20,735 nucleotides of DNA from Ottowia sp. (GTDB lineage: Bacteria > Pseudomonadota > Gammaproteobacteria > Burkholderiales > Burkholderiaceae_C), in contig JALOAS010000060.1 in NCBI GenBank assembly GCA_023228705.1, positions 1-20,735 of the forward strand. The letters are read 5' to 3'. Positions 8,183 to 15,146 of the stretch are shown here, in pieces (position 1 is the first letter of the stretch; the number at the start of each line of letters is the position of its first letter). The notes under the pieces are model-generated. The model was not told where the DNA came from, searched no databases, and saw only the letters and a list, made by a program, of their open reading frames with translations. A program made the position numbers and the translations under genes.

Positions 8183-9628
8183 ATGAACAACGCGCGTGTA
8201 CCCAAGGCGCCGTCCCGCCATCGTTTTCCGCAACAGGCCGGAATGGCGATCGTGCTGGGCCTGCTCCTTGCCGTGCCCGCGCAGGCTGCAGAAGTCGGCG
8301 GAGCCGACTTGGCGCTGTTCTGGGGCATCCCGTTTGCCGGCGTCCTGCTCTCCATTGCCATCTGGCCACTGGTGGCACCGCACTTCTGGGACCGCCACTA
8401 CGGCAAGATCTCCACGGTCTGGTCGTTGCTGTTCTTTGTCCCGTTTGCACTGGTTTTTGGCGCCGATGCCGCCATGCGCGGATTCATCCATGAACTGCTG
8501 GCCGAATACCTGCCGTTCATCCTGCTGCTGGTTGCGCTGTTCACGGTGTCTGGCGGCATCTACATCCGTGGCAATCTGCGCGGGAGCCCGCTGCTCAATA
8601 CCGGCATCCTGCTCATCGGCGCCATGCTGGCCAGCTTCATGGGAACCACCGGCGCGTCCATGCTGCTGATCCGGCCCCTCCTGCGCGCCAACGACAACCG
8701 CAAGCACCGCGCCCACGTGGTGATTTTCTTCATCTTCGTCGTCAGCAACATAGGCGGATCGCTGACGCCGCTGGGCGACCCGCCGCTGTTCCTGGGTTTC
8801 CTCAAGGGGGTGACCTTCTTCTGGACCGTGGACCACATCTTCGTCGATACGCTGTTCATGATCGCGGTCCTGCTGCCGCTGTTCTTCCTGCTTGACAGCT
8901 ATATCTACCGCAGGGACGGCGTCAAGCCCGAAGATCCCACGCCCGATACGCGCAGCTTCGGTTTTGAAGGCGCGGTGAACTTCATCCTGCTGGCCTGTGT
9001 CGTCGCGCTGGTGCTGGTGAGCGGGATCTGGAAGTCCCCGCTGTCGTTCCACGTGTACGGCACCGACGTGGGGCTGCCCGGGCTCGTGCGCGATGTCGGG
9101 TTTGTCGTGGTAACGCTGGTTTCGCTGGCGATCACGCCCAAGGCCGCGCACAAGAACAACGAGTTCAGCTGGGAGCCGATGAAGGAAGTGGCCATCCTCT
9201 TTGCAGGCATCTTCCTCACGATCATTCCTGTGATCAGCATGCTCCAGGCCGGTACCGCCGGCCCGTTTGGCGCCATCGTCCGCGCCGTGGCGCACCCGGA
9301 CGGCTCGCCCAATCCTGTGGCCTATTTCTGGATTACCGGTGCGCTCAGCTCGGTGCTGGACAACGCGCCGACCTACCTGGTGTTCTTCAACACCGCCGGT
9401 GGCGATGCCGTCGAGCTCATGGGGCCGCTGGCCAGCACGCTGGCCGCGATCAGCGCCGGTGCCGTTTTCATGGGCGCGCTCACCTACATAGGCAACGCGC
9501 CCAACCTCATGGTCAAGGCCATCGCCGAAGAGCAGCACGTGAAGATGCCCAGCTTCTTTGGCTACATGATCTGGAGCGTGGGCATCCTGGTGCCGCTGTT
9601 TGTCATCATGACCTGGCTCTTCCTGTGA
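8183..9628 (+). CDS. NhaD/CitMHS-type sodium:proton antiporter or carboxylate transporter
   Basis: This is an inner-membrane protein of 481 aa with about 11-13 hydrophobic segments. The N-terminal stretch GMAIVLGLLLAVPAQAAEVGG looks like a signal sequence or first helix. Conserved helix-breaking motifs of the ion-transporter (ArsB/NhaD/CitMHS) superfamily occur in both halves: LLIGAMLASFMGTTGASMLLIRPLL and FVVSNIGGSLTPLGDPPLFLGFLKG in the first, then ALSSVLDNAPTYLVFFN and GALTYIGNAPNLMVKAIAEE in the second. The SxxxDNAPTYLxF and GNAPNLM motifs are those of the group usually annotated as sodium:proton antiporter. Whether it moves Na+/H+ or a carboxylate cannot be told from sequence. It is monocistronic, with lplA convergent downstream. 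Confidence 0.86.
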   Translation: MNNARVPKAPSRHRFPQQAGMAIVLGLLLAVPAQAAEVGGADLALFWGIPFAGVLLSIAIWPLVAPHFWDRHYGKISTVWSLLFFVPFALVFGADAAMRGFIHELLAEYLPFILLLVALFTVSGGIYIRGNLRGSPLLNTGILLIGAMLASFMGTTGASMLLIRPLLRANDNRKHRAHVVIFFIFVVSNIGGSLTPLGDPPLFLGFLKGVTFFWTVDHIFVDTLFMIAVLLPLFFLLDSYIYRRDGVKPEDPTPDTRSFGFEGAVNFILLACVVALVLVSGIWKSPLSFHVYGTDVGLPGLVRDVGFVVVTLVSLAITPKAAHKNNEFSWEPMKEVAILFAGIFLTIIPVISMLQAGTAGPFGAIVRAVAHPDGSPNPVAYFWITGALSSVLDNAPTYLVFFNTAGGDAVELMGPLASTLAAISAGAVFMGALTYIGNAPNLMVKAIAEEQHVKMPSFFGYMIWSVGILVPLFVIMTWLFL

Positions 9629-9772
9629 GCGTCTGTGGCGGTCCGGAACCGTTCAGGCGCATGCTGGGGGCGGCAGGAACGCAAGGGAAGGGGAGGAGTC
9701 CAGCCGCTGGCTGCCCCATGCGCAAGGCGCGTTGATGATCAGGGCAACTCGGGCTGCCGGGTCGCGCATGAT

Positions 9773-10549
9773 TCAGGGCACGGCCGCAGTCCAGGCTGCG
9801 GTGCCAAACTTGCTGGCAACCAGCGCGCGGGCGCGCTCAAGCTCGCCCGCCGTCAGCGTGCCCGGCGCCAGGCCATGCGCCTGCCTGAACGTTTCAGCCA
9901 TGGTGGCGATGATCGCGTCGCGCGCCAGCCCGGTCTGGCTGCGCAGCGGATCCACGCGCTTGGCAGCGCTTGGCGTTCCCTTGTCAGACATCTTCTCGCG
10001 ACCGATGCGCAGCACCTTCAGCATCTTCTCCGCGTCTATGTCATACGCCATGGTCGTGTGATGCAGGACGGCGCCGCCGCGGCGCGCCTGCGCCGAGCCG
10101 GCAATCTTGCCCTTGTCCGACGTGATGTCGTTCAGCGGCTCGTACCATGCCCGGACGCCGACCCGGGCCAGCGCGTCCAGCGCCCACTGGTCAAAAAAGC
10201 CATACGACTGCTGGAATGTCATGCCCGCAACCAGCGCTTCCGGCGCGTAGATCGAGTAGGTGACGCAGTTGCCGCCCTCCATGAACATCGCGCCGCCGCC
10301 GCTGATGCGCCGCACCACGTTGATTCCCAGTGCCTGCGCCGCTTCAGCGTCCACCTCGTTGGACAGCGATTGAAAGCGGCCAATGACCACGCAGGGCAGT
10401 TCCCATTCCCAGACGCGCAGCGTCGGGGCGCGCTGGCCACTGGCCACGGCGTCCAGCAGCACCTCATCCAGCGCCACGTGCAGGCTGGGTGCCTGCGGCG
10501 GCTCATGGACCAGCTGCCAGTCGTAGTCGCTCCAGGTCGTCCGCTTCAT
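9773..10549 (-). CDS. lplA: Lipoate-protein ligase A, catalytic (N-terminal-type) subunit
   Basis: This is a BPL_LplA_LipB-fold enzyme that activates lipoate (or octanoate) with ATP and attaches it to a lysine of E2 or GcvH proteins. The ATG at 10549 gives 258 aa. Key motifs are the lipoate-binding VVRRISGGGAMFMEGGN (78-94), the DKGKIAGSAQ segment with the likely catalytic Lys148, and VLHHTTMAYDID (161-172). The usual His of GGGAVxH is replaced in GGGAMFM, as I recall for the actinobacterial-type subgroup. It lacks the C-terminal accessory domain; that domain is encoded by the separate gene immediately upstream, whose stop overlaps this start as ATGA. It probably works as a two-subunit ligase. 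Confidence 0.88.
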   Translation of the reverse strand: MKRTTWSDYDWQLVHEPPQAPSLHVALDEVLLDAVASGQRAPTLRVWEWELPCVVIGRFQSLSNEVDAEAAQALGINVVRRISGGGAMFMEGGNCVTYSIYAPEALVAGMTFQQSYGFFDQWALDALARVGVRAWYEPLNDITSDKGKIAGSAQARRGGAVLHHTTMAYDIDAEKMLKVLRIGREKMSDKGTPSAAKRVDPLRSQTGLARDAIIATMAETFRQAHGLAPGTLTAGELERARALVASKFGTAAWTAAVP

Positions 10550-10830
10550 TGCGCATCCTCCAGCGCGCGCTCCACGGCAATGGCCACGGCCTCGGCGCTG
10601 ATGCCGTACATCTGCACGCCGGCGTCCAGGCTGTTGCTGATGGCGCGGATGCGGTCCGTGCGCAAGCCCCGGGCGGGGAGCCCGGTCAGCGCCCGGTTGA
10701 TCTGTTCCAGCGCGCTGTCCGGCTCCAGGAAAAAATCGCCGCTGATCTGCACCGACGCCAGCCTGCCTGCAACAACCTGCAAGTCTGCCACCACCAGCTT
10801 GCCACCGGGCATCTTGTATTCGCCGTGCAT
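10546..10830 (-). CDS. lplB: Lipoate-protein ligase accessory C-terminal domain protein (LplB-like)
   Basis: This is a small 94-aa protein with the hallmarks of the LplA C-terminal domain (PF10437 type): MHGEYKMPGGKLVVADLQV, then the ISGDFFLEPDSALEQINRALTGLP strand-helix unit. In archaeal LplA/LplB pairs such as that of Thermoplasma, the free-standing domain is needed for the adenylation step. The start at 10830 is preceded by AGGAAG at a rather long 12-nt spacing. An in-frame extension to 10971 has no family similarity and is rejected. Its stop overlaps the lplA start by 4 nt, so the two subunits are translationally coupled, which fits equal stoichiometry. Confidence 0.85.
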   Translation of the reverse strand: MHGEYKMPGGKLVVADLQVVAGRLASVQISGDFFLEPDSALEQINRALTGLPARGLRTDRIRAISNSLDAGVQMYGISAEAVAIAVERALEDAQ

Positions 10831-10994
10831 GATAATCTGTCGCTTCCTGCTTCCTGCGGCAGGCCGGATCCTGTCCTGCGCTGCCGCATGAGACGATACG
10901 CCACTTTGCCAACCCGCGTCAGCGCCGCAGTCAATCCGCCCACCAACGAGGGCACAGGCGGCAACAAACACGGAAAGAGGACAAGCAAACCGCC

Positions 10995-11219
10995 ATGCGC
11001 AGTTTCAGTCTGCTGGGCATCATCATCGCACTGGTTGTTGCGGGCCTGCTCGTGAAGCGCCAGCTGTCGGTCATGAAATCAGCTGCGCCGCCACCGGCGA
11101 TCCCGAGCCCCGATGCAACCCGCCAGGCACCCGTTACCGAGCAGGTGAAAGACACCTTGGACCAGATCATGCGCGAGCGACAAACCGCACTGGAGCAGGC
11201 AGAGGGCGCGGCCCGCTGA
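10995..11219 (+). CDS. Small single-pass membrane protein of unknown function
   Basis: This 74-aa protein has a short N-terminus, one transmembrane helix (about residues 5-20, FSLLGIIIALVVAGLLV), a Pro/Ala-rich linker and a charged C-terminal helix (EQVKDTLDQIMRERQTALEQAE) that could form a coiled coil. A purine-rich AGAGGA precedes the ATG at a long spacing of about 13 nt. It lies 36 nt upstream of the tadA fusion gene on the same strand and may be co-transcribed. I do not recognise the family. The regular codon use and clear topology support a real gene, and the position in front of tadA suggests a Burkholderiales-specific conserved small protein. Confidence 0.72.
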   Translation: MRSFSLLGIIIALVVAGLLVKRQLSVMKSAAPPPAIPSPDATRQAPVTEQVKDTLDQIMRERQTALEQAEGAAR

Positions 11220-11255
11220 AGGCCACCACCTCATGCGCGGCAGCGCCACCATCCG

Positions 11256-12593
11256 ATGGACCCCACATCGCAACCCGACACGGCGGCAATCAGCGACGCA
11301 GCAGCCATGCAGCAGGCGCTGCATGGTGCGCATCGTGCAGGAGAAGCGGGCGAAGTGCCGGTGGGCGCGGTCATCGTGCACGCCGGCCGCATCGTGGGCC
11401 GCGGCCACAACACGCCCATTGCAGACCACGATCCCAGCGCGCATGCCGAGATCAACGCGCTGCGCGAGGCCGCGCGCGAGCTGGGGAACTATCGCCTGGA
11501 TGCATGCACGCTGTATGTCACGCTGGAACCCTGCATCATGTGCGCAGGCGCCATCCTCAACGCCCGCATCGGCCGCGTTGTTTTTGGCGCGCCAGATCCC
11601 AAGGCCGGCGCAGCAGGGTCCGTCGTCGATCTCTTTGCCGATCGCCGGCTCAACCACCGGACCGAAATCCAGGGCGGCGTGCTGGCCGATGAAAGCCGGG
11701 CCATCCTCCAGGGATTTTTCCGCGCGCGCAGGAGCCGGCGTGACGATGCGCTGCTGCCCGATAACGCACTGAGGACCCCGGACGCAGCCTTTGACGGACT
11801 GCCGGACTATCCGTGGCCGCCCCTGTACGTCAACCAGCTTCCCGCGCTGGGCGGATTGCGCATGCATTACGTGGACGCCGGGCCACGGCAAGCGAAGCAC
11901 ACCTGGCTGTGCCTGCACGGCAGCCCCCTGTGGAGCTATGCATACCGCCACATGATCAGCGCCCTGGCTGCCGCCGGCCAGCGCGTCATTGCGCCGGACC
12001 TGCCGGGTTTTGGCAAGAGCGACAAGCCAAAGCGGGCGAGGGCGCAGCTGCTCGAGTGGTACACCGGAGTTCTCCACGAGCTGGTCGAGCATCTGGACCT
12101 GCAGCACGTCATCCTGGTTGGCCAGGGCCTGGGCAGCCGGCTTGCCGCGCGCCTGCCTGCCCGCGCACCCTTGCGCCATGCGGGCGTGCTGCTCCTGGAC
12201 GCCGCTGGTGTCGCCAGCGACGCGCCAGCGCCATCAGCACCAGAGTACCGTTTTCACGCAACCACAACGCAAACGCACAATAAAGAGCAGGCTTGGACGG
12301 CGCCCTTTCCAAACGCCGGTTTCAAGGCCGCCATCCGCGCCTGCGCCGCGCTGCCACCGCTCTTGCCAGAAGACGTCCTGGCCTTCTGGCAAGAGCGGTG
12401 GCAAGGCAAGAGCGGGGTCATCCGCATGTATCCTGATGGCAAGCCACCGTTCCGGGTGGTTGCGTTCGATGCGGCAGAAATCCAGCACAACCTGCCCGCA
12501 TCGGACCAACACCCGCTGCCGGCGTGGCTCGGCTCGGCTCGCGCCGCTTCGGCCGTCGTTGACGAAGCGCTGGCATGGCTTGCAAGCGATTGA
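11256..12593 (+). CDS. tadA: tRNA-adenosine(34) deaminase TadA fused to a degenerate alpha/beta hydrolase
   Basis: The N-terminal 165 residues are TadA, which converts wobble A34 of tRNA-Arg(ACG) to inosine. The zinc site His63 with the proton-shuttle Glu65 (SAHAEINAL) and Cys93/Cys96 (EPCIMCAGAI) are intact, and the Val-Pro-Val-Gly-Ala substrate loop is present. After a linker (RRDDALLPDNALRTPDAAFDG) comes an alpha/beta hydrolase of the haloalkane-dehalogenase/epoxide-hydrolase group: MHYVDAGP, the oxyanion HGSPLWSYAYRHMI and VIAPDLPGFGKSDKP. The nucleophile elbow reads VGQGLGS, with Gly291 where Asp or Ser is expected, and no catalytic His is visible near the C-terminus. The hydrolase part is therefore probably non-catalytic. 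The total length is 445 aa. It carries an internal 21-bp inverted repeat and lies 42 nt upstream of the LD-carboxypeptidase gene. Confidence 0.93.
   Translation: MDPTSQPDTAAISDAAAMQQALHGAHRAGEAGEVPVGAVIVHAGRIVGRGHNTPIADHDPSAHAEINALREAARELGNYRLDACTLYVTLEPCIMCAGAILNARIGRVVFGAPDPKAGAAGSVVDLFADRRLNHRTEIQGGVLADESRAILQGFFRARRSRRDDALLPDNALRTPDAAFDGLPDYPWPPLYVNQLPALGGLRMHYVDAGPRQAKHTWLCLHGSPLWSYAYRHMISALAAAGQRVIAPDLPGFGKSDKPKRARAQLLEWYTGVLHELVEHLDLQHVILVGQGLGSRLAARLPARAPLRHAGVLLLDAAGVASDAPAPSAPEYRFHATTTQTHNKEQAWTAPFPNAGFKAAIRACAALPPLLPEDVLAFWQERWQGKSGVIRMYPDGKPPFRVVAFDAAEIQHNLPASDQHPLPAWLGSARAASAVVDEALAWLASD
12352..12403. repeat. Perfect 21-bp inverted repeat inside the hydrolase domain
   Basis: The left arm at 12352-12372 and right arm at 12383-12403 are exact reverse complements, separated by a 10-nt loop. 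The arms begin TGCCACCGCTCTTGCC and end GGCAAGAGCGGTGGCA. The frame stays open across it, encoding LPPLLPEDVLAFWQERWQG. Such a stem would be very stable in mRNA. It could be a small palindromic repeat inserted in frame or a chance result of drift in a non-catalytic domain. Confidence 0.9.
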
Positions 12594-12635
12594 ACCACAC
12601 GCGGCTGGCGCAGGCAGCTCGAAAAAGACCCAACC

Positions 12636-13589
12636 ATGGCCCACATCTACGTCTATTCGCCTTCCGGCGCCGTCATCGACCGCCGGTCCTTCCACCGCGG
12701 CATCAAGCGCCTCCAGGCGCTGGGCCACGAGGTCGAGGTCGACCCCGACGCGCTGGCGCGCTTTCAGCGTTTCGCTGGCGACGATGCAACCCGCCTGGCC
12801 GCCATCACTCGCGCGGCACGGAGTGGGGCAGACGTCGCGCTCATCAGCCGCGGCGGATATGGGCTGACGCGCCTGCTGCCGTCTATGCCGTGGGACGCCA
12901 TTTGCCGGGCCGTGGACAAAGGCATGCACTGGGTCGGTTTCAGCGACTTCACCGCGCTGCAGCTCGGGCTGCTCCGCGGGCACCCCCATGCCGTCACCTG
13001 GGCCGGCCCGGCGCTCTGCGAGGGATTCGGTCAGCTCACCGGCAGCGACGATGCTGCAGGCGAGCAACCCGACGAGGTCATGCTGGCCTGTTTTTCAGAC
13101 CTGATGGCCGGAACCGGAGAAGGCACCGGCTGGCAACTTCCCGCCAGCGACCGCCGCGCGCTGCAAGGCCGGCCCGACCTGCTGGCCCAGCACGCCACGC
13201 TCTGGGGCGGCAACCTGGCCATGATCGCAAGCCTGATCGGCACCCCCTGGCTGCCGTCAATCCGGCAGGGCGTGCTGTTCCTGGAAGACGTGGGTGAACA
13301 CCCATACCGCATCGAACGCATGCTCCTGCACCTGTTGCACGCCGGCATCCTGGCGCAACAACAGGCGGTGGTGCTGGGCCAGTTCACCTGTTACAGCAAG
13401 GGCGCCATCGATCGCGGGTTCAGCCTGGCGACGGTTGTCGACCACCTGCGCGCACATACCCAAACACCCATCCTCACCAACTTGCCGTTTGGTCACGTGC
13501 CCACCAAAGTCCTGCTTCCCGTTGGCGCAGCAACAGATCTGGTGATCGACAAAGGCGAGGCGCTCTTGTTGTGGGGGCATTTGCACTGA
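12636..13589 (+). CDS. ldcA: LD-carboxypeptidase (peptidase S66 family, LdcA-like)
   Basis: This serine peptidase cleaves the L-Lys/mDAP-D-Ala bond of murein tetrapeptides during cell-wall recycling, in the cytoplasm. At 317 aa it is normal for the family. The Ser-Glu-His triad is intact: Ser103 in VGFSDFTALQ, Glu217 in LFLEDVGEHPYRIERML, and His287 in NLPFGHVPTK. The SRGGYGLTRLL and LWGGNLAMI motifs that line the active site are also present. There is no signal peptide, as expected for a cytoplasmic recycling enzyme. It follows the tadA fusion gene by 42 nt on the same strand, and the two are probably one transcription unit. The dif-like site starts 48 nt after the stop. Confidence 0.94.
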   Translation: MAHIYVYSPSGAVIDRRSFHRGIKRLQALGHEVEVDPDALARFQRFAGDDATRLAAITRAARSGADVALISRGGYGLTRLLPSMPWDAICRAVDKGMHWVGFSDFTALQLGLLRGHPHAVTWAGPALCEGFGQLTGSDDAAGEQPDEVMLACFSDLMAGTGEGTGWQLPASDRRALQGRPDLLAQHATLWGGNLAMIASLIGTPWLPSIRQGVLFLEDVGEHPYRIERMLLHLLHAGILAQQQAVVLGQFTCYSKGAIDRGFSLATVVDHLRAHTQTPILTNLPFGHVPTKVLLPVGAATDLVIDKGEALLLWGHLH

Positions 13590-13636
13590 CGACAAATACG
13601 GCGGCAGTCTTGGATCAATCCATCTCAATATCTTCT

Positions 13637-13664
13637 TATTAACATAATATACATTGTATAAAGC
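13637..13664 (-). other. dif-like Xer recombination site (left att junction)
   Basis: Read on the minus strand this 28-bp site is an 11-bp XerC-side arm (GCTTTATACAA), the central TGTATA and an 11-bp XerD-side arm (TTATGTTAATA). The centre plus the first nine bases of the XerD arm match E. coli dif (TGTATA, TTATGTTAA) exactly. The XerC arm departs from the usual CGCATAA. The bases at 13646-13663 recur at 15156-15173. I read it as the host XerD half joined to an element-derived or identical XerC half. Confidence 0.8.
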
Positions 13665-14211
13665 CGATGCTGGGGCTTTCTTGCCCCGGCACGTTCGGCA
13701 AACCCGCATCGAGCAAGGCCGCAAGCTGCGCGCCATGTACCGCTCGCTGGGGCTTTCTCGTGCCCAGTGTGCGCAGTTCCTGCACGTCTCGCTGCGCACT
13801 TTACATAACTGGGAATCGGGCACCCACGCCATCCCGTTCGCCGCCTTCAAGCTGCTGCGCATCCACTGCCATATGGAGCTGCCCGGCGCCGCTTGGCGCG
13901 GCTGGTCGCTCTCGCGCGGCAAGCTGTGCACGCCTGAGGGCCACGAGCTGGATCCGCGGGACGCGGCTTGGTGGTCCTTGCTGGTGCGCCGTGCCGAGAC
14001 CGGCGTCCGGGCCATCACCGCGCTGACACGCCTGCGGGAATCTATAGCCGCCGCAGCGCCGCTGCCCTGCTGCCGAGAGCCCGCAGGCCCAGGGCAGCGG
14101 CGCTGCGGCGGCGTGTCTGATCTCGCGGCCGTTGAGCCCGGATCTGCCACGACAGCTTTGGTGGCACCAGGTGGGACTTCCCCCCCGTTATGTAACACGG
14201 GGGGAAAGTAG
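13654..14211 (+). CDS. VC1465/XafT-family Xer recombination activation factor
   Basis: This is a helix-turn-helix protein resembling VC1465 (XafT) of TLC-phi, which activates XerC/XerD at dif independently of FtsK. The helix-turn-helix is at residues about 24-56 (KLRAMYRSLGLSRAQCAQFL, then HVSLRTLHNWESG). It is followed by the family-specific IPFAAFKLLRI, LPGAAWRGWSL, LCTPEGHELDPRDAAWWSLLVRRA. The tail after residue 130 is low-complexity and overlaps DNA hairpins, so it is unlikely to be a conserved domain. The start is uncertain: the frame opens at a TTG inside the dif-like site, another TTG lies at 13681, and the first ATG (13735) would cut the first HTH helix. It is the first gene of the putative Xer-exploiting element. 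Confidence 0.78.
   Translation: MYKADAGAFLPRHVRQTRIEQGRKLRAMYRSLGLSRAQCAQFLHVSLRTLHNWESGTHAIPFAAFKLLRIHCHMELPGAAWRGWSLSRGKLCTPEGHELDPRDAAWWSLLVRRAETGVRAITALTRLRESIAAAAPLPCCREPAGPGQRRCGGVSDLAAVEPGSATTALVAPGGTSPPLCNTGGK
14047..14112. repeat. Perfect 22-bp inverted repeat with 22-nt loop (candidate ssDNA origin or packaging hairpin)
   Basis: The arms at 14047-14068 and 14091-14112 are exact reverse complements, starting GCCGCCGCAGCG. They fall in the non-conserved tail of the XafT-like ORF. Filamentous phages carry long hairpins for minus-strand initiation and packaging, which makes that role attractive. A strong transcription terminator is less likely because no T tract follows. Confidence 0.85.
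14181..14204. repeat. C6/G6 hairpin near the end of the XafT-like gene
   Basis: An 8-bp stem (CCCCCCGT / ACGGGGGG) encloses TATGTAAC, and an alternative inner stem GTTA/TAAC is possible. The 3' arm begins a 12-nt string, CGGGGGGAAAGT, that recurs exactly at 14447-14458 inside the ribbon-helix-helix gene. It could be a Rep nick or iteron region or a rho-independent-like structure; there is no U tract. Confidence 0.6.
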
Positions 14212-14258
14212 GGAAAAATGATGTCAGATTGCCACCACCGAGGAACGAAGGGTATCCC

Positions 14259-14540
14259 ATGAAAACAACCACGATTCGGCTGCCGGCGGAGCTGGCCAGA
14301 GAGGTGCAGGAGCGCGCGGACTGGCTGGGGCTGAGCTTCAACGCCATGGTGGCTGTCGCGCTCGATTCGTACCTGGGCCAGGACCGCCCGCGGGTACCGG
14401 CGCCGCTGTCGCCTGTGGCTGCGTCCGCTCGTGCAGAGCGTGGACTCGGGGGGAAAGTTTCGGATCGGGGGGCGGTGCCAGTTGCCCTGTCACGTCAACA
14501 GCGGCGCGCCCTCGAGCGCGAAGCCGCCAAAAGGAGCTGA
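14259..14540 (+). CDS. Ribbon-helix-helix (Arc/CopG-type) DNA-binding protein
   Basis: This 93-aa protein has an N-terminal ribbon-helix-helix: the strand KTTTIRLPAEL, helix AREVQERADWLGLS, and helix FNAMVAVALDSYLGQ (residues 2-41). The rest is a Pro/Ala/Arg-rich tail ending in a basic helix (RQQRRALEREAAKRS). The ATG at 14259 has GAAGGG about 7 nt upstream. It is likely the element's own regulator, binding near its promoter and perhaps repressing the XafT-like gene or replication functions. It is followed by AAGGAG and the next ATG 1 nt after its stop, so the genes form a tight cluster. Confidence 0.75.
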   Translation: MKTTTIRLPAELAREVQERADWLGLSFNAMVAVALDSYLGQDRPRVPAPLSPVAASARAERGLGGKVSDRGAVPVALSRQQRRALEREAAKRS

Positions 14541-14541
14541 A

Positions 14542-14742
14542 ATGACTGAAGAGGAATTCTTGCAGCTGCGTGAGATGGACTCCATCGCCGGGCGCGTCGA
14601 GCTGCTGCGCGATCGGCTGCTGAGCTACCCGGGTACCTCCGAGGAGCTGATCGGCGCTCTGCGGGCCTCTGGGGTCCCTTCCCTGCGCGATTTCCTGCGC
14701 GATCTCGATCGGCATCTGCCGGCTGCGGGGGATCCGGCATGA
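14542..14742 (+). CDS. Small hypothetical protein of the Xer-linked element
   Basis: This is a 66-aa acidic, mostly helical protein starting MTEEEFLQLREMDSIAGRVELL. It has an excellent ribosome binding site (AAGGAG, 5-nt spacing) overlapping the end of the preceding gene, and its stop overlaps the next start as ATGA. I recognise no family. The tight packing and strong Shine-Dalgarno argue that it is translated. In filamentous phages and their satellites, small genes between a regulator and downstream functions are common. Confidence 0.65.
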   Translation: MTEEEFLQLREMDSIAGRVELLRDRLLSYPGTSEELIGALRASGVPSLRDFLRDLDRHLPAAGDPA

Positions 14743-15044
14743 GTGATCGCCATGTCCGCTTCTCCTCCTGGGCCGAGTACCGCGCCTTCCGCCGCCGTGG
14801 TCTGCGCGCTCGTCTGATCGCTCGCGGCGTGATCGTCCCGGCCGCCCCGCCCTCTTCTTTGCCCAACAGGGAGAGGTTGCAAACAGCGGCGAGGGTGCCC
14901 CGTTTGCTGTCGGCGGCAGCGGTTCAAGGGGTATCGGGGAACCCCCCGATGTTGCCCGCTGGATTCTGGCGAGGCTCCCCAGCAAATGGCGTGTTGGCCA
15001 GTGCGGATTCCACGCTCCAGCAAGTTCAGGGCTGCACAGATTGA
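14739..15044 (+). CDS. Small basic hypothetical protein of the Xer-linked element
   Basis: This is a 101-aa protein whose start overlaps the previous stop by 4 nt (ATGA). The first 35 residues (SDRHVRFSSWAEYRAFRRRGLRARLIARGVIV) are Arg-rich and helical, resembling small nucleic-acid-binding phage proteins. The remainder is low-complexity and may be read-through of a shorter original gene. No family is recognised. It is the last gene before the DnaA-box-like repeats and right dif-like core. Confidence 0.5.
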   Translation: MSDRHVRFSSWAEYRAFRRRGLRARLIARGVIVPAAPPSSLPNRERLQTAARVPRLLSAAAVQGVSGNPPMLPAGFWRGSPANGVLASADSTLQQVQGCTD

Positions 15045-15076
15045 GGGCAATGGGAATGGCTGTTGTTTAATCGGCT

Positions 15077-15117
15077 CGGGATTATGTGGATAGACTATTA
15101 CGGGATTATGTGGATAA
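15077..15117. repeat. Tandem 16-bp direct repeats containing DnaA-box-like sequences
   Basis: CGGGATTATGTGGATA occurs at 15077-15092 and 15101-15116, a 24-nt period. On the minus strand the second copy includes TTATCCACA (15109-15117), a perfect consensus DnaA box, and the first includes CTATCCACA (15085-15093), one mismatch. It may be a replication-initiator or regulatory iteron of the element. It could also be the repeat of another mobile-element end. Confidence 0.75.
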
Positions 15118-15146
15118 TGGTTGCAGTTGCTTCCTATCGGTTATGG

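Noticed and set aside
8054..9538. 494-codon antisense frame over the ion transporter
   Set aside because: The plus-strand frame has clear membrane helices and family motifs; the antisense product is charged low-complexity sequence.
9629..9772. Bidirectional terminator between the transporter and lplA
   Set aside because: The only pairing found (GCGCATG at 9657-9663 with CATGCGC at 9717-9723) is short, has a long loop and lacks a T tract.
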